Shown here: piece after piece, positions 18,155-21,280 of the stretch
Layout of the letters: each line of letters starts with the position of its first letter
Numbering within the stretch: position 1 is the stretch's first letter
NCBI GenBank assembly: GCA_013423325.1
Contig: BLJB01000552.1
Coordinates: forward strand, 1-21,280
Direction: 5' to 3'
DNA: 21,280 bases
Origin: Usnea hakonensis
Taxonomy: Eukaryota > Ascomycota > Lecanoromycetes > Lecanorales > Parmeliaceae
Position numbers and translations under genes: made by a program
Notes under the pieces: model-generated
Told to the model about the DNA's origin: nothing
The model's database searches: none
The model's input: only the letters and a program-made list of their open reading frames with translations

Positions 18155-18159
18155 TTAAG

Positions 18160-18786
18160 CTATCTAATATAATTAACTTATCTAATTTAAATTAAATACT
18201 CGATTTAAATCCTCTATTTAATATTAACTATTTCGATTACTTTTATCTATATATTAGAGTATTTTATCTATAAACTCTTTTAGTTTTATTAGAAATTTAT
18301 AGTTATTTAGATTATAGATCTAGAACTCTTATAATTATATTATTTTAAAGTATAGCTTATTAATTATCTAGTTCTTATCTAATTAATATAATTGTTAAAA
18401 AGATTATCCCTTTTTATTTTATTTACTATTTTATATACCCTTAATATTTTTCCTCTTTATCTAGTATAATATTATTAATCTATAAATACTTATTATTTTT
18501 ATATTATATTTCCCCCCTTATCTACTATAATAAAATTAATAATAATATTTTAAAATTTAGCTTCTTCTACCTATTATTCTTATATATTATAATATAAAAT
18601 ATTTATATAATATTATTTAAGAGATCTAAATCCTAGTTATTACTTATAAATTTAGTTCTTTTTATAAATTTATTTTATATATTAAGTACTCTTTAATAGT
18701 TTATATACCTCTATTATTATTATTTATAAAGTCTAATTTATATTTATTAAGTAATTTTATGAGCGATAATAGTTAAATCTGAGAAA
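18160..18786. other. AT-rich RIP tract, no gene seen
   Basis: Strongly TA-rich, almost no CA/TG until GAGCGATAATAG near 18760. It could be the 5' region of the LINE remnant that follows. No RNA gene or repeat termini were found. Confidence 0.45.
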
Positions 18787-20115
18787 ATGAAGTATAACAA
18801 CTAGCACGAAGAGAAGCCTTTTATATTAGATAGGGAACTAGAAGAAGAAGATATACTACTAGATATAGATATAATAGGGACTACTACTACCCTTAAGGGG
18901 GTAGAGTATATCGATATAAAAGTAGAATAAAACGCGGCTATCGCATTCGTAATATTAATAATATAGATAGGGAGCCTAGAAGAGGTACTCTAGATACTTA
19001 AGATCCTATTCGAACTTATATTAGACGAATACCGAGTAGCGGGAAATACGTTAATTAATATTATATAAGTACTTATAGAAAGATAGAGTTAAGAAATTAT
19101 AAAGCTATATATAAAGCTATAATAAGAGAAAGAAAAGTAGATAAGATAATATAAAGAGAAATAAATAAGAAGCTAGATAAGTATACTAACGCGTTAAAAT
19201 AGCCTAACTACTAGATAGAGTTAAAGAAACTTATTTAAAATATCTAGAAAGGGCCTCTCTAGTATTATAATCTATACGATCTAATTAGAGGATTTAAGAA
19301 AACGAAGATAGCTTCTAATATAAGTTAGAGATAAAAAGAAAAGTAAGAGTATAGAAGAAATAGTAGAAAAGATTTTAAAGGAACTAAAAAATATACGAAT
19401 ATAAAAAGAAAGAGTCGAATAGTTAGAGATAATATATTATCTTTATAGTAGTAACCTCCTAATCTAGATAACTACGATAGACGTAAAAGAAGACTTAGAG
19501 AAGAATATATTCTAATTTATAAAAAAATACGCGTCGACTAGTATTATATAAAAGGTATACCCGGTAATAATATATAATATTAGAGTTAATAGAGTAGATA
19601 TTAATACGTAGCTAGAAATGAAGAGGAGGATTAAATAAAATAATTAAAAAATATACTCGGAACTTAAGATTATAGAAATTAGGTAGCTATCTAATAGCTA
19701 TAAAATAAAAAAGTACTCGTTATTAATATTAAATCTTTCGACTTTAGAGATAGTAGATACTCTAATATTTAATAGACTCGTTAAAGCGAAGGAAATAAAA
19801 GTGGTAAAAAGATTTAATTAAGTAGTCTCTTTAATTAGATACTATAAATATTAAAAATATAATTATATTATAAAAACGTACTAAAATAAGGTATAATATA
19901 CTAAATATAATTAGATATATAATACTCGAATATATATAATAGTAGTACTAATAGTAGCCCTAGAATATATAGTATATAAAAAGAAAGGCTATACTATATA
20001 TAATATAAATTATTAGTTTAAGATTAAAATAAAGAGGTATATAGTGAGAAGACTTATAAAGAAAAGGCTATTCTACGGCTAATATTAGTAAGAAATAAAT
20101 AGTAAGAGGAGCTAA
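18787..20115 (+). pseudogene. Older, heavily RIPed LINE ORF1 (zinc-knuckle protein)
   Basis: An ATG at 18787 opens a frame reading M-K-Y-N-N-[stop]-H-E-E-K-P-F-I-L-D. Codons in the same phase are still protein-like around 19700-20110. Near 19705-19800 comes K-K-Y-S-L-L-I-L-N-L-S-T-L-E-I-V-D-T-L-I, like the RRM-side strand of LINE ORF1. It is followed at 19840-19881 by a knuckle in which each Cys/His is now Tyr: [C]-Y-K-[C]-x4-[H]-x4-[C] (TAC/TAT from TGC/TGT/CAT). Second (about 19897-19935) and third (about 19970-20010) knuckle-like spacings follow. This is the same protein class as the ORF1 copies at the window ends, but without close sequence match, so it is another family. The 5' part has a long acidic N-terminus. 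The 3' end is estimated. Confidence 0.65.
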
Positions 20116-20912
20116 AATAGAAAAAAGAAGATAAAGGCGAAAAAATCTATAGCCTTAATTTAAAGAAGTAGACCCGAAGAATTAAAAGCTATACTCCGAG
20201 AAAGGATTAGAGAGAATATAAACTAGAGCTAAAAACTTAATAAAAAGGAGTTAATCTAAATCCGGGCTAAAATTATTAAGATTTAAGCTTTAGAGAAGGA
20301 AATCGTAATAAGAGGAATATAAATAATAGCGAAACTTTAATAGAGGTATAACTAAAGTAGTATTTAAATCTATATATAGATAGTAATATATATATAGAGA
20401 AGTAGTAAGATTTTTCCCTAATAGTATATATATAAGACGATAGTATTAAATAGTTTTCTTACTACGAGTTAATAAGAGTTAAAGGATCCCGTAATTACCT
20501 TTTAAAGTTTAGGTAGACACGACGTATAAATTCAAATTTAAAAAGTAATTTTATATTACTAGATTTTAAAACCTCCTTTAAGGTACTCGCGAAGCTTAGT
20601 TTATTAATAATATTATCTAGTAAATCTTTATATAAATTATTTAATCTAGAGAGTACCTATATCTTTTTTACTATTTTAAGATATATCTTTAATATATAAT
20701 TTTATATTATATAATATATAATAGCCCTCTTTTATTTATTTAGATCTTCCTAAGTTTTTTTAATATAATTATATATTTTTAAAAAATATTATTATTTTAT
20801 ATATATTATAATAATAATAAGGAGCTTATTTGATATCTTTTCTCTTTACTATTAACTACTAGTTAGATAGCTAATATTCGGTTTATATTACTACTATTAG
20901 AAGAAAGAGATG
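20116..20912. other. RIP-decayed tract between two LINE remnants
   Basis: Purine-rich decayed sequence to about 20510, possibly further ORF of the older LINE. A T-rich tract follows at 20560-20860 with TA and AAT/ATA runs (20790-20820), perhaps its degraded 3' end. CA/TG-bearing sequence resumes sharply at 20910. No gene is recognised. Confidence 0.4.
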
Positions 20913-21280
20913 ATGGAAGGACGATCATTCCAATCCATAGTTGACAGCGGCAACGAGGCGTACGAGGCACGCAAACGACTTGGGGTAGGGGCAGAGGGGA
21001 GTAGGGCAAACGATAGGGGTAGAGGAGGTAAGGCGGTAGTAGAAGAAACGCGTTAAGAACACGCGACCTAGGCCCCTAACTAGCCGGTAGGGGGGGCGAC
21101 TAATAAAAGGAACCTCGGGAGAAGCCAGGTAAATAGGAAGGAATAAGCGAGTAACGCTATCGCTATATTAGAAGCTATTAAAAACACGCCGTTCGGAGAG
21201 CTAAGCGCGGCCGTATAGGAAGTATATATAAAGAATCTGGGAGGTACCTAGACCTTTATTAAAGGATAGCAAATCGACCT
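20913..21280 (+). pseudogene. 5' end of a second Tad1-type LINE ORF1, inverted relative to the left copy
   Basis: ATG at 20913 (another ATG three bases upstream) begins M-E-G-R-S-F-Q-S-I-V-D-S-G-N-E-A-Y-E-A-R and stays open for 47 codons to TAA at 21054-21056, the same place as in the left copy. It then continues in frame with TAG/TAA where Gln is expected, up to the window end. The counterpart on the left is 1835 down to about 1470. Many differences within the first 30 or so codons are synonymous (GAG/GAA, CGC/CGA, AGT/AGC, GGT/GGC, AAG/AAA), so the two derive from separately evolving coding copies. The first 100 bases keep CA and TG; the rest is RIPed. Similarity to the left copy stops at the start codon. 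Confidence 0.7.

Larger units (their letters stand above)
17139..18159 (+). mobile_element. TRIM-like element (1011 bp) with 140-bp LTRs and TTAAG target duplications
   Basis: Identical-length direct repeats at 17144-17283 and 18015-18154 begin TGT(C/T)ACGAAACAATGGG and end C(G/A)TAA(C/T)A, so they have TG...CA ends with a TGTTACG/CGTAACA inverted terminus. TTAAG at 17139-17143 and 18155-18159 flanks them exactly. The 731-bp interior has no retroelement protein; two short ATG frames there look fortuitous. This size and plan fit terminal-repeat retrotransposons in miniature, which depend on other elements for enzymes. CA and TG are normal throughout, so it entered already RIP-saturated DNA. 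Six LTR-to-LTR differences, all transitions and five of them CpA/TpG versus TpA, show that RIP has begun. The bases after the 5' LTR do not match a TGG-type primer site. A tRNA-like sequence lies in the interior. Confidence 0.85.

Overview
The window looks like a gene-dead, AT-rich heterochromatic block from a filamentous ascomycete (Pezizomycotina). The main evidence is base composition. Over most of the 21 kb, CpA and TpG are almost absent, while TpA is in great excess and CpG is kept. That is the mark of saturating repeat-induced point mutation (RIP, CpA to TpA on both strands), not of ordinary CpG deamination, which would produce TpG. Because TG has vanished, nearly all stops are TAA or TAG and ATG codons are rare, so no intact protein gene survives. 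What can be read is a set of decayed genes, recognisable from frame and motif, plus elements inserted later that are much less mutated.

Layout. 1-1835 (-) is a RIP-decayed ORF1 (gag-like, three zinc knuckles) of a Tad1-type LINE; a second copy starts at 20913 (+). The two face away from each other and bracket about 19 kb. 2222-2770 (+) resembles the C-terminal end of a Ty3/gypsy integrase. 3403-5913 is an LTR-type element with target-site duplications. 6182-7444 (+) is a decayed Lys-rich then Glu-rich gene with 57-bp repeats. 7895-8310 is a complex repeat with hairpins. 8355-12110 holds three decayed genes of host type: an unknown one (-), a MADS-box-like one (+) and an ankyrin-repeat one (-). 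12640-12998 is a fold-back (MITE-like) element. 13000-17138 is RIP-saturated sequence with several simple repeats and no readable gene. 17139-18159 is a 1-kb terminal-repeat element in miniature (TRIM-like) with perfect 5-bp target duplications and a tRNA-Ile(UAU)-like sequence inside. 18787-20115 (+) is an older LINE ORF1 remnant.

History. Old LINE, LTR and duplicated gene copies were mutated to saturation. The two LTR-type insertions came later: their CpA/TpG is largely intact (at both ends of the larger element, throughout the small one), and most differences between their paired LTRs are in RIP direction. The two share the first bases after the 5' LTR and the last bases before the 3' LTR, so they may use the same replication machinery although neither shows a coding gene. 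The most unusual object is the TRIM-like element with its tRNA-like module. Nothing here looks like a working gene pathway; the content is transposon-derived or RIP-killed.
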